DNA of 42,479 nt from Pigoraptor vietnamica. Its lineage: Eukaryota > Opisthokonta > Filasterea. Where the stretch lies: positions 1 to 42,479 of the forward strand of contig CALSCQ010000322.1 in assembly GCA_943704525.1 (NCBI GenBank), read 5' to 3'. Shown piece after piece: positions 1-16,492 of the stretch. Every line of letters starts with the position of its first letter. Position 1 is the stretch's first letter. The position numbers and the translations under genes are program-made. The notes under the pieces were generated by a model. It saw nothing but the letters and a program-made list of their open reading frames with translations, was not told where the DNA came from and searched no databases.

Positions 1-119
<119 letters not shown>

Positions 120-163
120 CACACTGTCGCATTTCACACGCAAGCACAAGCAGCCACACTCAC

Positions 164-286
164 CAGAGCCCCGCCGATGGCGCCCTGCTTGGAAAGGTAG
201 CCCTCCTGCACACGGGTCGTTGAGTCAGCGCACACAATACGTGGCATCACACGCACACACCACACCCACAATACCTTCTGCGACAT
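164..286 (-). CDS. PH-domain-like protein, first two exons (partial)
   Basis: On the minus strand, ATG at 286-284 opens exon 1 (286-275, residues MSQK). A GT donor at 274-273 and a TGCAG acceptor at 210-206 lead to exon 2 (205-164), which ends at a GTGAGT donor at 163. The joined product begins MSQKEGYLSKQGAIGGAL. The EGYLxKQG start followed by a short glycine loop is the classic first strand of a pleckstrin homology domain, which binds phosphoinositides or proteins at membranes. The rest of the gene lies beyond the left edge, past the (GT)n intron. An in-frame upstream ATG at 331 exists, but it adds an unremarkable leader. It is divergent from the NEK-like gene. Only 18 residues are visible, so the family call rests on a short motif. 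Confidence 0.5.
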
Positions 287-331
287 TCTCTCTCGAAGGT
301 CGTCCACACAGCCTCGAGACATAACGCGCAA

Positions 332-753
332 AGCCCAGGGACCACTTCAGTCCGGAGGCTCTTAGAGCAGTCGTCAGTTCCAAACATTGTAAGACGAAGC
401 GAGAGCTCGCTTACCTTTCGGAATTCGTGACGAGATCTCGGAAGTATTGGTTGCCGCGGTAACAGACTGATCACGTGATTGCGCGGTGGGGCCAAACGGC
501 CCGGCGACGGCCTGAGCAACACCACAACGGCAAGCACAGCACGCACTGTCTTATGTTTCTCTCCACGCGAATGTGACCCACTGCTCTGCCAGGCATCCAC
601 TCTACTCGCTCTCCACTGCCGTGCACGGCATCCACTCTACTCGCTCTTGTGTGGGCGCACCTGGCATGAATTGTTCGGCGCGCCTGTAGAGTGAGAGGCG
701 ACTACAAACACTGATTTCGTCGGAGAACGTCGCCGCGCGGGGCGTCTGCGAAA
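332..753. promoter_or_regulatory. Divergent intergenic region (PH-like gene / NEK-like gene)
   Basis: This 422-bp gap separates two divergent start codons, so it should carry both promoters. I see no TATA box. It contains a 21-bp perfect direct repeat, GGCATCCACTCTACTCGCTC plus T, at 592-612 and 627-647 (35-bp period). The NEK-like start has the context AAAATGGCGGAG, which is shared with the J-protein start at 34025. Confidence 0.5.
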
Positions 754-5264
<4,511 letters not shown>

Positions 5265-5958
5265 GTTGTATAAAGCTTGTTGAGGTAATTGGCCTCCCAC
5301 AACCCACACCCCCTCTTTCCCTCCCCAACACACAAAAAGGCGCGCGCACACACACACGCGTGCGCCCTTCACTCCACTTACATACATAGTCTGTCACATT
5401 ATCCTTCGTCTCTCTGGTCTGACATTGCCGGCATAGTATGGGTTGTTGGTTGTCGCCCCAACGCCCGTTACGTTATTCGTGGAGTCTCGCTTGCGCAACG
5501 TCGCAGCCGTTTAGAACCGTAGCGCGTGCCTCGGCGCACCGCTCACCCATTCCGCGAGTGTCACCCCTAGCCAGCGAAACCGGCTTTGCGGCAGCGTGCA
5601 GTTCGGTCACGTGTTACGGCCTGAGAAGCACAGTGGGTTGCCATAGAATTGTGAAGTGCGAGATTGGACGGCGACTGAACGGTGCGAAACCGCACTGTCG
5701 CCATGTGAGCACGCTGACCACGCAGTTGCGACACTGCATCCGGTTAGCAGACAGAGTCCGTCCCTCAGTTCGTAACAGTCTCATGTTACCTTTCATTAGC
5801 AAGTACTCAGTAGTGATGATTGGAGTTGAATGATAAATTTTGTGAAGTTTGGTACATTTTCAAATTATTTGTGCCGGATTGGGGGGGGGGTCATGTTTGT
5901 CTCTCGTTCTCACTTTGTCTCGCGTTGTTGACAGTCCGCCCGCACGAGACAACGCGCG
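5265..5958. other. Intergenic region, NEK-like 3' flank
   Basis: It holds the 3' flank of the NEK-like gene, a pyrimidine/CA-rich patch (5290-5400), a run of ten G (5881-5890) and then the upstream promoter of the PARP gene. Open frames here (for example 5438-5833) have no recognisable domain and no coding-like third-position bias, so I call no gene. Confidence 0.6.
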
Positions 5959-5966
5959 TATAAATG
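5957..5966 (+). promoter_or_regulatory. Probable TATA box of the PARP gene
   Basis: TATAAAT at 5959-5965 is followed by a short leader containing GAAGACAAGACAAAATCCC. Transcription would start near 5985-5995. It is the only well-formed TATA box I see upstream of a gene in this window. Confidence 0.5.
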
Positions 5967-6075
5967 GCCTTTCTCCCATCCCTCGCAGGAAGACAAGACA
6001 AAATCCCTCTCTCTGAAGCGCGATTGTAGCATTAGAGACTAGTCTTTCAGTGCCTGACCCCTGTACTCGCCTGAG

Positions 6076-6446
6076 GTACGCGCCGTTTTGGGGCGGCGGG
6101 CGTCAGTGTCCTGCAGAGAGGTTGTAAACCATTATGTTTCGCGCGCGTGTGTCATTTGGTGTGTACCTGTATATGTGTGCCTGCGGTGTGTGTGTGGATG
6201 TGGGTGTGTGGACGCGCGCCGTGTGGCGGGGAGTCAGTGTGTCACTCCGGGTCGCAGTTGCTGTGGGTGTAGTGCGCGCCGATGTCGCCGGCGTGTGTGT
6301 GTGCGTTTGCAATGTGCGCATGCGAGCTCTGTTTGAGCTCTACGCAACTGACCGTCTCATCAGTTGATCGGCCGCAGCGCCCTGCCCGTGCCCAGCCCCA
6401 ATCAGACCACGTGACTCACGGCATCCCCTGCCTGTGCAATCCGCAG
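6076..6446 (+). other. Probable 5'-UTR intron of the PARP gene
   Basis: A donor CTGAG|GTACGC (6076) and acceptor AATCCGCAG (ends 6446) flank a GT-rich 371-nt stretch with stops in all frames. The acceptor lies one base upstream of the ATG at 6448, so translation would start at the edge of exon 2. No transcript data are available. Confidence 0.55.
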
Positions 6447-6447
6447 A

Positions 6448-8096
6448 ATGCCCATGAAAACCCGCAATAAGGCGCGACGCGAGCGTCGACCCCCCAAGCG
6501 CTACGTGGACGAGCTCGACGCGGAGGCCGACCGTCCCCCTTCCCGCCGACAGCGTAACGACGTGTCTCTCGCGAATGCGACACGCCAAGCCGGGAAGCGC
6601 CCCGTGTCCGCGGACAACGGCAGCGACGACGGCTCCGACATGGACGTTGACGAGGCGCCGCAGTCGCAAGTGCACAGCCACAAGCGGAAGCGAGAGGCGA
6701 GGAAGGCGGACAAGCTCAAGGCGTCCGCAGACAAGGCTGGGGCCCCACCGGACAAGGGTAAGGCTCCCCTGTCGTCTGCGGGCCCTCCGGCCAAGCGGCG
6801 CAAGACGGCCGGTGCACAGCCCGCGGGTGCTGGGCCCAGCAACGAGCGCATCGTCCTTGGTGCGTCATCTGCCACCGACGATGACGCACTTCTGACGCCC
6901 GCGGCTGTTGCTGGCGCAATTGCGTCGTGGAACATCGCGGCGCCGGCCGTCGCGCCACCGCGCGGGAAAAAGGGGCGGGAGATCGAAGCGCGGGCCAAGC
7001 GTGCGCAGAGCGCGTCTGGACAAGTCGCCGCCCTTCCCGCCACGCTCTTTGTTGAACCGACGCTCGGTGCAGGACTGTGCGTGGACGCGTGCTGCTCGCG
7101 GTGCGCCGGTCTCGCTGCGTTCGGCGCCATCGCGGCGAACGACGAAACCGCGCTGGCGCAGCTACGCGACGACAAGAGGCGCGTGGCGAGCGTGTGGGAG
7201 AGGCCCGCCCCGAACGTATTCGCCACCCCCGTGGACGCCGCCCTTCGCTCCGGCAACCTCGCGCTGTTCAAGTGCATTGAAGACGATGCGCACAAGAGAG
7301 GCCGCGTGCAGTTTCCCGTCAACACGATCAAGCAGGACAACGACACGGGCTTCGTGGGGCGGTCGACGTACAACCACGCCGTGCGCAAGGTCAACGCAGC
7401 GCGCGGCGGGAGGGAGGGAAACGTGGCCTTTGTGGACTGGCCGTCGGCAGACCCTTTCGTGGCGACAGAGCAGACGCGAAGGTATTCGAACGACGAGTCC
7501 CGCGAGAACGACGCGTTCGTGCGGTGCTTGAACGGGCAGGGACTCACTGCCCAGGTGGTGGACTACTGGGCGCTCACGTACAGCCACTTTTGCCAGTCAT
7601 CCGGGGTGTTCTACGCGTGCGAAGCGGGACAGCGCGAGGTGCGTGCGGCCTTCACTTTACCACGACCACCCCACAACCAAACCCCGCTTTATGTGCGCAT
7701 ACAAATCTCTTTTTCTACTCTCCACGCCAATATCACTCGCGCAATCCCATTTCTCTGCGCGATCCGCTAAGCGTCACGCCGGCGGTGCTCTCTTTACTTA
7801 CGCGCGCAGGTGGCTGAGCGGTTCGTCCGCGCCGCCGACTCGAGCTGGGGCTTCAACGACCTCCACCTCAAGGTGCTGAGTGGGGAGGCGCTCGGCGATT
7901 TCCGCGCTGTTCAGGCGACGAAGAAGGCCGTCGGGAACCAATCCATTACGCCCGTCCACATGGCAGCGATCAACCCTGACGTGAGTGGGACATCTGACGG
8001 TTCGCATGTCATACTATCCACGTGGTCAGGCACACACAAACACACGCGCACACACACACACACACACACGCACACACACACACACACACACACGCA

Positions 8097-8130
<34 letters not shown>

Positions 8131-8175
8131 ACACACGCGCACGCGCACACTCACACACACACACACACACACGCA

Positions 8176-8228
<53 letters not shown>

Positions 8229-11200
8229 CACACGCGCACGCGCACACTCACACACACACACACACGCAACGCACACATGTCGAAGCCCTCACCCTGTCCC
8301 CTTTGTGCTCCTGAAGAATCCATAGCGCACGTTCGTTCTTGCGCGCTCTGTATTTATCCACCCACGCTCGCTTGCCTCGCCTGCAGCCGTCCTTCCTTGC
8401 CACCCTCCTGAACGAGGCAAAGGAAGGCGCCACGGAAGCAACGGGCTCGCTCGGCCGCACTGCCGCGCACTTTGCAGCCGCGTGCGTCGGCGATCGCCCC
8501 CTTCGCCACCTTGTGGGCGCCGGGTGCAACATTGGCGCACCGGACAAGGCTGGCGTCACGCCGCTCCACATGTGCGCGAGGTGTGTCTATCCGGTCACGT
8601 GGTTCGCTGACATCCTTGCTCCCGCTTTCATTATTGTCAGTTTACATGGTCGGTTTTTTTCAGCGGAATTTTGTCGTGCCTTGCTCAAACGCTGTGCCGC
8701 CAATCGAACGCGCGTGCCACGGCTGCATTGATCGTTTGACGTGCCCCTTTGACACGCTCTTGCGCCGCGGTCCTCACACACGTGCAGGTTTGGCCGCACG
8801 CACAACGTGGCTGTCTTCGCCGAATCGTCGGGCGGTTCGCTCGAGGGATCGAAGCCAGACAAAAAGGGCCGTACGGCGGTGCAGTACGCGTCGCACTTTG
8901 GCCATCCGCACACCCTTGCCGCCCTCATCGCACACGGCGCCCCTCTCGACGTCGCCGACAAGGACGGGAAGATAACGCCGCTCATGGAGGCGGCGCGCAG
9001 CGGACATCGCGCGTGCGCCGAGATTCTCCTCGCCGCGGGTGCGGACGCTGAGGCGACGGACAAGGCCGGGCGCACGCCCCTTCACCACGCCGCCAAGAAC
9101 GGCGCCGCGCGAATTATCGCGCTCCTCCTCTCGACGGGGTGCAATCCGGACTGTGCGGACTCGTCCGGAAACACGCCGCTCCACTATGCCGCTGCCTATG
9201 GGTGGGATGAGTGCGTGCGCATACTGATCCACGGCGGAGGCGCCAACGCGAGCGCCCTCAACGCGTGGAAGGTTGGCCCGCTGTTCATCGCCATGATCAA
9301 GGGACACATGCGCTGCGCCGAGACACTCATGTCGCACCCGGGCGTCGACGTCAACCAACGCGACGCCGAGGGACAGACGATGCTCCACCACGTGCTCTCG
9401 TCGCCCTCGGACGGCACGCGTCGGCAGGTGGAGTTTCTGCTCGCGCGCGGCGCATCGGTTGCCATTGCGGACGCGAAGGGGTTCACGGCGCTGCATGCGC
9501 ACTTTTCACGCGACAAGGAACGCGACAGGACGCTGGCCAACTACGACTACGCAGCGGCGGAAAAGGCGGCGGCGGAAAAGGCGGCGGCGGAAAAGGCGGT
9601 GCCCGAGGAGGCGAGGGAAGGTGTGCCGCAAGTTGCGGCTGAACCCGCGGTGAACACCGACGTCGACATGGCGAGTGCGAGCGACGCTGAGAACAGCGCG
9701 GGGGAGGAGGACTCTGAGGCGGGCGATAGCGACGGCAATGAAGAGGATGAAGGCGCCGACGACAGCGATGGCAGCGACGCGCCCGAGGCGATGGACGCGG
9801 CACCCCTAGCACCCGCGGCACTCCCGGCACCTGACAATGACGTCATCGCGATTGCGCACATGCTCCTCAAGGGTGGCGGTGCCGACCCCTGCGCCGCAGA
9901 CGGCGAGGGGAACACGGCCGTGTCGCTGTCGGTTAGACAGGGATCCATGCGCCTCTTCCGCGTGTTGGCAGACGCCGGCGTGCTCGATGCCGCGTGCAGT
10001 GTGCGCACGTCGAACGGCCGCAACCTGCTGCACACCATCCTCGGGGGTGATGCGGCGAGTCACGTGCACCCGCAGCACTGGCTGAACATTCTGTACGCGG
10101 GGGTTGCCAAGGCGACGCTGTGCCGAATGGCGCGGGAAGTGGACGAGAAGGGGTTTACGCCACTCCACTTGTTGTGCCTGTCGTACACCGGCTTCTCGGA
10201 TCATACGATCCTCACGCTGGTGTCGTCGTTCTGCGCTGCGTGCAGTCCGGACATGAACGCTGCCGTCACGCTGGACCCCTCGCACGCTGGCCGCACCGCC
10301 CTTCACTTTGTGGCCCACACGCGGCCCGACTTGGTCGAGGAGCTTGTTAAGCTGGGGTGTTCGCCCTCCGTTGCTGACGCGCGGGGCAACTACCCCCTGC
10401 ACTCGCTTCTGTCGTTCCCTTCGGGCCGTCGTTCGTTGGTCGTGACCATTGCCAGCCTGAAGTGCCTCCTGCACGGACCCGCTGTCAACGCGCGCAACAA
10501 CAAGGGCGAGACGCCCCTCCTTCTCGCTGTGCGGTCGTGCGATTGGCGTGTTGTTGGCGCGCTTCTCGATGCGGGCGCCGACGTCAACGTCGTGGACAAG
10601 GACAACCGCACACGTGAGTCTCCCAAAACATCAGAGTCGGTCTATCCGCTTGTGTCTTGTTCGGGATCGAAAACGTCCGCATTCGTTCAGTTCGTGGTGA
10701 CGCCTCGTCGCCTGTTCTTCTCAACTAACGCGCCTTGCTGACCTCCCTCGCAGCTCTCGCGATCGTGGCGGCGGAGACGGGCGACAACACCATCACCGTC
10801 GCCTCGGTCCTTCTCATGGCAGGCGCTAATCCCGACGCGCCTGCGGGCGTACCGGGTGCCCCCGTCCCTCTCGTTGCCGCCGCGTCCAAAGGGCTCGCCG
10901 TCGTCGTGCGCATGCTCGCGGACGCCGGCGCGGACCTCAACGCGCAGACGACGGCGCCGCCGGAGAAGAGCAACGGGGAAGCGGGAGCTGCGGCGCCCGT
11001 GCAGGTGCAGGTTTTTGGCTACCACCACCACCAGCAGCAGTCCGAGACCGTCCTCGTCGCCGGCACGACCGCCTTGCACGCCCTTGTCGCCCGCATGTCC
11101 AAGTCGCCGGACAACATTGAGCTGGCAGCGCTCGTGCGCGTTCTCGTCGAGCGCGGCGCACGCACGGACCTGCGCGACTCGAAGGGGCGAACGCTGCTGC

Positions 11201-14200
11201 ACCTGTGCTTTCCGGAGAACACCTTCAGCGACGAGTACCTGCGCCAGCAGCAGCAGGCCATGCAGTATCACCACTACGGCTACGGTCACCAGGCACAGAA
11301 GGACCAGGACCCCATCGCCGTTCTCAGCGACGTGTGCCCTTTGCCGGGGATTGACGTGGACGCTCGCGACGCAGAGGGTCGCACGCCCCTCCACTTTGCG
11401 TCGGCATCGAACGCCATCATATCGAGCATCTACCTCCTGCAGCGGGGCGCTGACGTGAACGCACGTGATGCGAAGGGGAACGGCCCCCTCCAGGTCGCGA
11501 TTGCGCGCAAGCACAAGGAGATGGCGTCCGTGCTGGCGAGCAGGGGCGCAGACCCTCGTGCGCCGTACGTGGAAGCGTCTGGTGCGTCGGTGACGACGTT
11601 TCGCGCGGCCGCTTCGGCACAGATGAAGGCGCTGTGCTATCTGATGGTGGGCGCTGGGATGGACGTTGTCACAGCGTGCGAAGACTCGCTCGCGCTCGGT
11701 GACGCGGATGGCATGCGCGCGATCATGGCGAAAGCAGACGACGCCCAGCTGCGGGGAACGACGGCGCGGGGACGTAACCTGTACCACGCGTGCGCCCAGT
11801 ACCCCGCCTTGTTTCCGATCGACCCTTTGAGAGGCTGGGGTTTTGAAATTCCGTCGCAACGCTTACACGGCAAGTCCTCCGCTGCCGCGAGCTCGGGCGG
11901 CTCTGGATCGAGCGAGGCCGTCGTGGACGCTTCGAACCCCTTTGCAAGGGTGCGCCAAATCCGACAGGGAGGGGGTCTTCCGGCACCCCCTTTCACGGCG
12001 CTGACCAGTGCGTCGCAGTACGCTGTTGAGAAGGACCTGCTCATGCTCATTTACGCGCGCGGTGTGGATGCCTGCGCCGTCGACGCGGACGGCGACACTC
12101 CGCTGCACATTGCCTGCGAGAAGGCGAACGTTGTCGTGGTGTGGCACCTCCTCCAGTGCAACGCAAGCGTCTCGGCGCGTGACAGGGATGGGCGTACCCC
12201 CCTTGGTCGGATTCCAGTCGGGTCCACCAATGAGAACGTGCAGCGCACACTCGCAGAGGTCATCTCGAGCGGCGCCTGCGTCACCGACGCGTTGCCGAAA
12301 GGCAGTGTCCCCCTGTTTTATACGGCCGTTCTCGGTGGAAATCAGAACGTCGCCTGGAGCCTCGTTCGCAAGGGTGCCGACGCGAACGAACCGCACCCGA
12401 ACACGGGGCGCACGGCACTGTCGGAGGCGCTGAGGACGTCGTCGCTCTCGGCAATCGGTGTTTGCGTGTTCATTGCGAAGATGGCGGCGCCTCTGCGTGT
12501 GGACATTCCGGACAACGAGGGACGTAACGCCCTCCATTACGCCGTGGGTGTGAGCCAGTCGTCGTTTGCGCGCCACGAGAAGACCGCAAAGGTGCTCAAG
12601 ATGCTTGCGCCGAAGGTCGCCACCGGTTTCGAGAACGCCTTGCGCATGCGAGATGCCGTCGGAATGACGCCCGTCGACTACGCTCGGCGCCTGCGTGACC
12701 CCGCCGCAATCGAAGCGCTGCGGGAGATGGACGCGAGTGCGGTCGATGAAGCGATGGCACGGCCGCTCGACCCCTTGCCGCCCCTTCCACCCTTCCCTAC
12801 GCTCGACGCACCCGCCATCCCCGTGAGCCCGCAGGCGGACGCACAAGCCATGCGCGAGAAGCACGCCGCGGCGGTGGATGCCGAGTGGGAGAAGAGCCGG
12901 CGCGAGGGGAAGGTCACGTATGCCGTGGACGAGGAGGGCAACTTCCCCGCCACCGCCGTCGTGCACACGAACGCGGCGGGCGTTGCGTTTGACGCGCTGC
13001 TGCACCGCGCGGACGCTTCGTACGGCGTCTACGGCAAGAACGACTTTTATCGGATGCAGGTCGTGCACATTCCGACGCAGGACCTCTTCCTCCTGTGGAC
13101 GCGCTGGGGCCGCGTGGGCGAGACCGGCATGCACCAGAAGACGCCGTTCCCTTCCGCCGCGGAGGCAGAGACGGAGTTTGCAAAGATATTCCGCTCGAAG
13201 ACGGGCAACGCGTATGACGCGCCCGCGTTCGAACCCGTCCCCGGAAAGTACCGCCTTCAGTCAGTCGCGACGCGTCCGGACCCGGGCGACGCCCTCTGCC
13301 GCTTCGACCCCGCCGCCGGTGGGCTCCCCACACAGCTCGACGGTCGCATCGTTCGCCTCCTTCGGCTGGCCACCAACACGAAGCTGCTGAAGGGGGCGTT
13401 CGAGCGTAAGCGGATCGGCGACGGGATGCTCGGCCGCGTGCCAGACTCTGCTGTCGTGGACGCTGTTGCCGCGCTCGCGGACATCGCGGCGTGCAACGAC
13501 GAGATAGCGGCAGCAGACAAGGCGCTGGACGTGGCGCGCCTCCGCGCTGCGAAGGAGCGCATGCCGCCGCTGCTGAACCGGTTCTACGAGCTCGTGCCGC
13601 ACACGTCGCAGGGGGAAATGACGATTTCCGACATCAACGACAAGATACGCATGCTCGTTGAGATTGGGGACCTCCAGGTGGCCGCGCGGCTGCACCTCGG
13701 CGCCCAGCTGCGACAGGCGGAGATGAACCCCGCGGAGGTACTGCGGTGTTTTCTTTCTGTCACTGCGTCTTCGTGTTTCGGCACTGTTGTATGTGTCAGC
13801 GCGCGTAGGTAGGCACGTGTGCTCTGTGGGGTCATGTGGGTGTGCGTGTGCGTGCGTGCATTTTCTCACATACTGTTGAGTAATTGTCTCACGCCTTCCC
13901 CCATTGTCCTGTTCAGTACGTCTTCCGTGGTCTCGGAGTCGACATTCGCCCTGTGGAGGACGGCACCGACGAGTTCGCGGTGATTCAGAAGTGGGTTGCA
14001 GTCAATGGAGTGCGCCAAGGCAGTGGGCACCGTGCGTGAAGAGGCGTCCTCGTGTGTGATTGTTCTGACACGTTTTGTATTACGAAACCCCTGACTGTAG
14101 ATAACCTGAGCGCACGTTCGCAGGTACTTCACCCTGTCCAAGGAACACGACTCGCTTTCGATCGACACCGTCTTCGCTGTGCGTCGTCCCGGCGAAGCGG

Positions 14201-14932
14201 CGTCTGTGGACGCACACGCGGCGGCGGGCGGAGAGTGCATGCTCCTATGGCACGGCTCTGGGCTGGAGAACTCGCTCGGCATTCTCGCGGATGGCCTGCG
14301 CATTGCGCCTCCCCATGCGAAGCTCACGGGTTCGATGTTCGGAAAGGTGAAGTGAACAACTTTTTGCGCGTGGGTGGGCTTGCATTACCAGATCAAGGGC
14401 GTGGCGTACAGTATTCGCGTATTATGTTCGTGAGGATGTACTGTCCGCAAGTCCGTTATCGCCAAGCGTATTAACGCCGTGTGCGCAGGGCATTTACTTT
14501 GCGAACGCATTCGCGAAGTCCAGTGGCTACTGCGGGAACGGCCACTTTGGGTCGGACGCCGCGCGCAACCACCGCGTCGCCTTTCTCTGCCGCGTGGCGC
14601 TCGGCCGCCAGAGCCACGGAAAGCACTTTACGTGCGCAGAGGACGTCGCCGCGAGGGACGGCGAGTTTGACAGCACGTATGGGTGCGGCAATAATCGTCC
14701 CGACCCCGATAATCGGTATGTCCTGCAGCGCGGCGGGGCGGTGGTCCCGATGGGTCCGCTAGTGCCGGTGCCGTGGATTGAGACTCGCGAGCACACGTGC
14801 GGGCTGAACTACGACGAGTTTGTTGTGTACGACCCGTCGCGCGTGGAGATTCAGTACGCCGTCCTCTTTCGCGTAACGGGGTGGAAGAAGAAGAAGAAGG
14901 GCGCGACCAAGTCTGCATTCGGCGGCATCTGA
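6448..14932 (+). CDS. Giant ankyrin-WGR poly(ADP-ribose) polymerase
   Basis: Coding exons: 6448-7638, 7810-7980, 8387-8580, 8788-10613, 10754-13737, 13917-13990, 14124-14346, 14489-14932 (about 2368 aa). The N-terminus has basic nuclear-signal-like clusters ([16 protein letters not shown]). Ankyrin-type repeats ([12 protein letters not shown] motifs) run from about residue 240 to 1830, interrupted by an Ala/Glu then strongly acidic insert (about 772-866). A WGR domain follows ([10 protein letters not shown]1912), then a PARP regulatory helical domain and the catalytic domain. The H-Y-E triad is intact: H2190 in LWHGS, Y2224 in GIYFA, E2331 in YDEFVVYD. The glutamate predicts polymer synthesis from NAD+ rather than mono-ADP-ribosylation. 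This order matches the C. elegans PME-5 type rather than vertebrate tankyrase, which has SAM and no WGR. A nuclear DNA-damage or chromatin role is inferred. Confidence 0.93.
8034..8276. repeat. Duplicated (CA)n tract in PARP intron 2
   Basis: The tract carries two copies of a marker string, AACACACGCGCACGCGCACA, near 8130 and 8227. Each is preceded by a CGCACACACATACAC marker (near 8092 and 8172). The differing offsets show a tandem duplication followed by repeat-length slippage. Confidence 0.85.
9554..9598 (+). repeat. Three 15-bp coding repeats in PARP
   Basis: GCGGCGGAAAAGGCG occurs three times head to tail and encodes (AAEKA)3. It forms a short helical segment at the start of the acidic insert that separates two ankyrin blocks. 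Confidence 0.9.
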
Positions 14933-15700
14933 TTGCTGCCCGCGGCGCGAGGCAGTGCAACTAGTCCCGGCGGCGCTGAAGCGTGTCATTGCTCTTGCTT
15001 TATAATTTTTTCTTTCACAGCGTTGTGTGATACATTTCCCTCTTCTTTTGTCCAGTTTCGACGAGGGCATGTTTGTGTGTGCGTGCGCGGGGTGAATGGT
15101 GTGTGCGTGTGTGTGTATGTGTGTGTGTGCGTGTTTGTGTGTGTGTGCGTGACGGCTTTAAAATTTCTCTTACTGTAGTTGCAGTGTTCCATGGCTGAAG
15201 TGACGATAATACGCGGTCGTTTGGCGATGGGGCCAGTCAGTGACGGCCATAGCGCGTGCACGGCCGAGTGCGGCAATGGAGTGCAGCCACCGCAGCCGAG
15301 AATTGAGGCTCGGCAGCCAATGTCGGGAAGCACCATCCCACCCCTCGGTACCACCCGCCGTGACACACGCAGTCGCCTCTATCCATCCCATAACCGTCGA
15401 CACTCAGCTGCAGCCATATTGCTTACTCGATGACACTTTCCATTTCCCTGCGCTCGCACAATGGCATTTGCAATCTCTTGCCGACCCCACGCCACGTCGC
15501 AACGCCACAACCTCGGATCGGCGCCGCGGCCACTCACACAGTCCACACTGTTGGCCTCGGCTGTGGCTGACCGAGTCTTGACTTATCCGCCAATATATGC
15601 GCGCACCCCACAACAATAAAACACAGTCTATTAGGACCCGTCTCGCGCACACCGGCCACTCACACGGCACACTGTCAATGCACCACATGGGGCACACAGA
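14933..15700. other. Intergenic region, PARP 3' flank
   Basis: Contains the 3' flank of the PARP gene, an imperfect TG tract (about 15075-15152), and unique sequence with no open frame I can support. An AATAAA occurs at about 15615, too far from the PARP stop to call confidently as its poly(A) signal. Confidence 0.5.
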
Positions 15701-15709
15701 GCTACAGAC

Positions 15710-16159
15710 GTGGCTGACGAGACAGCACGTGGCAGGGTGTCCGTGATTGCTTCGCTCCTACGCGGAAGCAAAGGTAAGAGGGGGGATTTAGAGTACCGTA
15801 GTACCGCCAACTGCAGCCGTGTTGTGGGCGCCCGTCCACGTTCGAGGAAACCGAGGACGCGGCGACACAGCACGCGCAAAGACGCGCGTGTGTCGAAGAG
15901 GCGTCTGCACGACCGCGGTCTCTGCTACGAGTCCGTTGCCGCGACCGAGTGGCTGCATGGCGACGGTCCCGAAGGGCGGCGTCTCAACCCACGGATCGTA
16001 ACCGCGCTCACACTCACCGCGCTGTCGGATGCGGGTGTGGTGCGGGCGTTTGCGATCGTCGTTACCCCGTCTAAGAAAGCGGCGGACGCGTGGCGATTGT
16101 GCGCGCGTTGGCGGACGCGTACGCACAGATCGGCGGGGGCTAGACGATCGCGCAGCTAA
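15710..16159 (+). pseudogene. Possible decayed coding segment, unrecognised
   Basis: A 149-codon open frame without an ATG has coding-like third-position GC in its second half (motif ALTLTALSDAGVVRAFAIVV). Near 16090 a different frame becomes protein-like (VAIVRALADAYAQIGGG, then stop), and near 15820-15900 a third frame does too (STFEETEDAATQHAQRRAC). Such frame switching resembles a gene with indels. I recognise no family and cannot define a start. It could also be chance in GC-rich DNA. Confidence 0.2.
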
Positions 16160-16492
16160 CATTACATAACGAAGTGCGGCATGAGCCGTCGCTCACATGC
16201 AACTGATGGCACCGGCAGCACCCTTCGCACGCGTGCTCTTCCCCGCGGAGGCCCCACCAATTCCCGCAGAATAGGAACCGCGCACTCCTGGGACCAACGG
16301 CGGCTGCCATCGCCGCGCGACGTCGGCGCGGAGGCTGGTTCTTTTTCCGTTGTTTTCAGCGCGCAGTAGCAGTCGTGACACACATTCAAATTTCACCCAG
16401 CCCAAACCCATTGAGACAGGTCTGATGCGAGCCTGGAAAGAGTGACAGTGTGCACGCATCCGCAATTCGTTTCTGCGTCCCCTCTCTCACCC
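16160..16492. other. Intergenic region, no gene seen
   Basis: Unique GC-moderate sequence upstream of the Myb-like locus. I see no promoter motif, repeat or supported open frame. Confidence 0.4.

Noticed and set aside
5438-5833. A 131-codon plus-strand open frame
   Set aside because: No ATG context, domain, signal peptide or codon bias; it lies between a gene's 3' end and the next promoter.
8034-8276. CRISPR-like array
   Set aside because: The repeated strings are parts of a slipped CA microsatellite, with no unique spacers and a eukaryotic intron context.
8807-10741. A separate 644-codon ankyrin gene
   Set aside because: It is exon 4 of the PARP gene. Acceptor 8787 and donor 10614 match phases with the neighbouring exons and no start codon precedes it.
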